This document shows, piece by piece, positions 4,614 to 5,839 of a stretch of 5,839 nucleotides of DNA. Where the stretch lies: the NCBI GenBank assembly GCA_002413425.1, contig DHWY01000002.1, forward strand, positions 225,171 through 231,009. The letters are read 5' to 3'. This DNA is from Candidatus Saccharibacteria bacterium UBA5170 (GTDB taxonomy: Bacteria; Patescibacteriota; Saccharimonadia; Saccharimonadales; Saccharimonadaceae). Positions within the stretch are counted from its first letter, which is position 1. Every line of letters starts with the position of its first letter. Below the pieces are notes generated by a model, which ran no database searches, had not been told where the DNA came from, and saw only the letters and a list, made by a program, of their open reading frames with translations. Both the position numbers and the translations under genes were made by a program.

Positions 4614-5839
4614 TACTACGAAGTAGCTCCAAATCAAATTGTTCGTCCAGGCAGTAGCGTTTTTACCTATGCCTCAGAACAGCTACTGAGCGTCGGGCAT
4701 ATCGTCGTAATCGAAGTGGGTAAAAAACAAATGGTGGGTGTCGTTATGCGTACCACCAAGCAGCCGAGTTATCCAACTAAGCCAATTGTTTCGGTTGTTG
4801 AGAGAACTCCTCTTCCCAGTCAACTCCTCAACCTCGCCACATGGCTGTCCGAGTACTACGTCACACCTCTAGCGAGCGTCTTGCAGACTTTACTCCCCCG
4901 TGGTCTCCAGAAAACACGCCGATCTAAGCCCAAGACAACCGAACACACCTCACGCATCCGAACAAATATTGTGTTCAATACTCAACAGAAAAAAGTAATC
5001 GACAGCGTTGAAACCTCCTCTCCTGGGACCTTTTTACTCCAAGGTATTACTGGATCAGGCAAAACAGAAGTCTACATTGAGATCGCTAAACGCGCAATCA
5101 ATAGTGGCAAGTCTGTCATTATCCTCGTGCCAGAAATCGCCTTAACGTCTCAAATTCTAGCTGAATTCTCGCATCATTTCGAAAACATATTGATTGTCCA
5201 TTCGACAATAACCGAAGCCGAGCGACATATCACCTGGAAAGAGGCTCTGGACAGTGGGATTCCTCGGGTAGTGATTGGTGCTCGCTCTGCCTTGTTCACA
5301 CCACTGAAAAAAATTGGGGCAATTATCGTCGACGAAGCGCATGAGCCAAGCTATAAACAAGAGCAGTCTCCCCGTTATTCGGCTCTTCGGGCAGCCACGA
5401 TACTCGGTCGTCTCCACGGGGCAGTTGTTATTCTGGGTAGTGCAACGCCAAACATATCAGATCGATATCTGGCAGAACAATCGCATCGTCCCATCTTGAC
5501 GCTGACTAAGTCGGCCCGCGAGCATACCTTACCCTCAACCGTGTCGTTAGTGGACATGACGAAACGAGCCAACGTCAACGGTCATCGTTTTCTTTCAAAA
5601 CAGCTGCTCGCACAACTTGAAGTATCTCTATCGGAAGGTAAACAAGCACTCATCTTTCATAACCGCCGCGGCAGTGCCAGCACGACATTGTGTGAGAATT
5701 GCGGCTGGACGGCACAATGTCCACGTTGTTATATCCCCCTCACCCTTCACTCTGATCGCCACCACGTACGCTGTCACATTTGTAGCTACCAACAAACTGT
5801 CCCGACTTCTTGCCCTGACTGTGGCCACGTTGATATTAT
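4608..5839 (+). CDS. priA: Primosomal protein N' / replication restart helicase PriA (3' end cut by window edge)
   Basis: SF2 3'-5' DNA helicase that recognises abandoned forks and D-loops and reloads the replicative helicase. From the ATG at 4608, 410 codons are open to the window edge. Residues 1-100 form the 3'-DNA-binding domain, including LATWLSEYYVTPLASVLQ at 76-93. The helicase core has Walker A GITGSGKT at 146-153, LVPEIALT at 173-180, GARSALFTPL at 224-233, the Walker B box DEAHEPSYKQ at 242-251, and GSATPN at 277-282. The second lobe begins with ALIFHNRRG at 347-355. A zinc-binding insertion with Cys pairs follows (C362/C365, C371/C374, C389/C392, C402/C405), all eight present. Only about 25 residues separate the DNA-binding domain from the QQKKVI Q-like motif at 126-131, and the Walker A Lys is at 152, against about 230 in E. 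coli: the winged-helix domain appears to be missing. No Shine-Dalgarno sequence precedes the ATG. Confidence 0.96.
   Translation, partial: MHYYEVAPNQIVRPGSSVFTYASEQLLSVGHIVVIEVGKKQMVGVVMRTTKQPSYPTKPIVSVVERTPLPSQLLNLATWLSEYYVTPLASVLQTLLPRGLQKTRRSKPKTTEHTSRIRTNIVFNTQQKKVIDSVETSSPGTFLLQGITGSGKTEVYIEIAKRAINSGKSVIILVPEIALTSQILAEFSHHFENILIVHSTITEAERHITWKEALDSGIPRVVIGARSALFTPLKKIGAIIVDEAHEPSYKQEQSPRYSALRAATILGRLHGAVVILGSATPNISDRYLAEQSHRPILTLTKSAREHTLPSTVSLVDMTKRANVNGHRFLSKQLLAQLEVSLSEGKQALIFHNRRGSASTTLCENCGWTAQCPRCYIPLTLHSDRHHVRCHICSYQQTVPTSCPDCGHVDI

Noticed and set aside
5157..5828. Minus-strand open frames opposite priA.
   Set aside because: They overlap the conserved PriA helicase core and zinc-binding region and show no family features; they are shadows of priA.

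Overview
The window is compact bacterial chromosome with eight protein genes, two of them cut by the window edges. Gene content and protein style suggest Candidatus Saccharibacteria (TM7) or a related member of the Patescibacteria (CPR): short versions of housekeeping proteins, tiny intergenic gaps, an rpsU-yqeY-kinase-map run, and a PRTase/small winged-helix/recJ run. This is recognition from sequence style, not a database match. TGA, TAG and TAA are all used as ordinary stops, so the recoded-UGA lineages (SR1/Gracilibacteria) are not indicated.

Layout, right to left on the minus strand: a phosphoribosyltransferase-like protein (3922-4578); a small winged-helix regulator (3555-3854) whose stop lies 1 nt before the recJ start; recJ (1925-3553); rpsU (1668-1883); yqeY (1213-1665), which starts 2 nt after rpsU; a short-LID adenylate-kinase-type enzyme (646-1191); and, after a 151-nt gap, the N-terminal two thirds of methionine aminopeptidase (map, 1-494). 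On the plus strand, the first 410 codons of priA (4608 to the right edge) diverge from the phosphoribosyltransferase gene, with only 29 bp between the two start codons.

Three transcription units are supported by promoter-like sequences: rpsU-yqeY-adk (possibly with map), regulator-recJ, and the divergent PRTase/priA pair. Two functional themes appear. One is translation and protein maturation (S21, YqeY, MetAP, with the nucleotide kinase often linked to ribosomal genes). The other is replication-fork repair and restart (RecJ, PriA).

The most interesting observations are regulatory and architectural. Three genes (rpsU, the PRTase gene and priA) have a -10-like hexamer only 6-9 nt before the start codon and no Shine-Dalgarno sequence, which predicts leaderless or near-leaderless mRNAs; map, adk and the regulator gene have clear Shine-Dalgarno sequences. 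The priA/PRTase promoters are fully interlocked around a perfect 10-bp palindrome. PriA appears to lack the winged-helix domain between its DNA-binding domain and its helicase core. No tRNA, rRNA, CRISPR array, insertion sequence or defence system is visible, and I see no clearly new multi-gene system.
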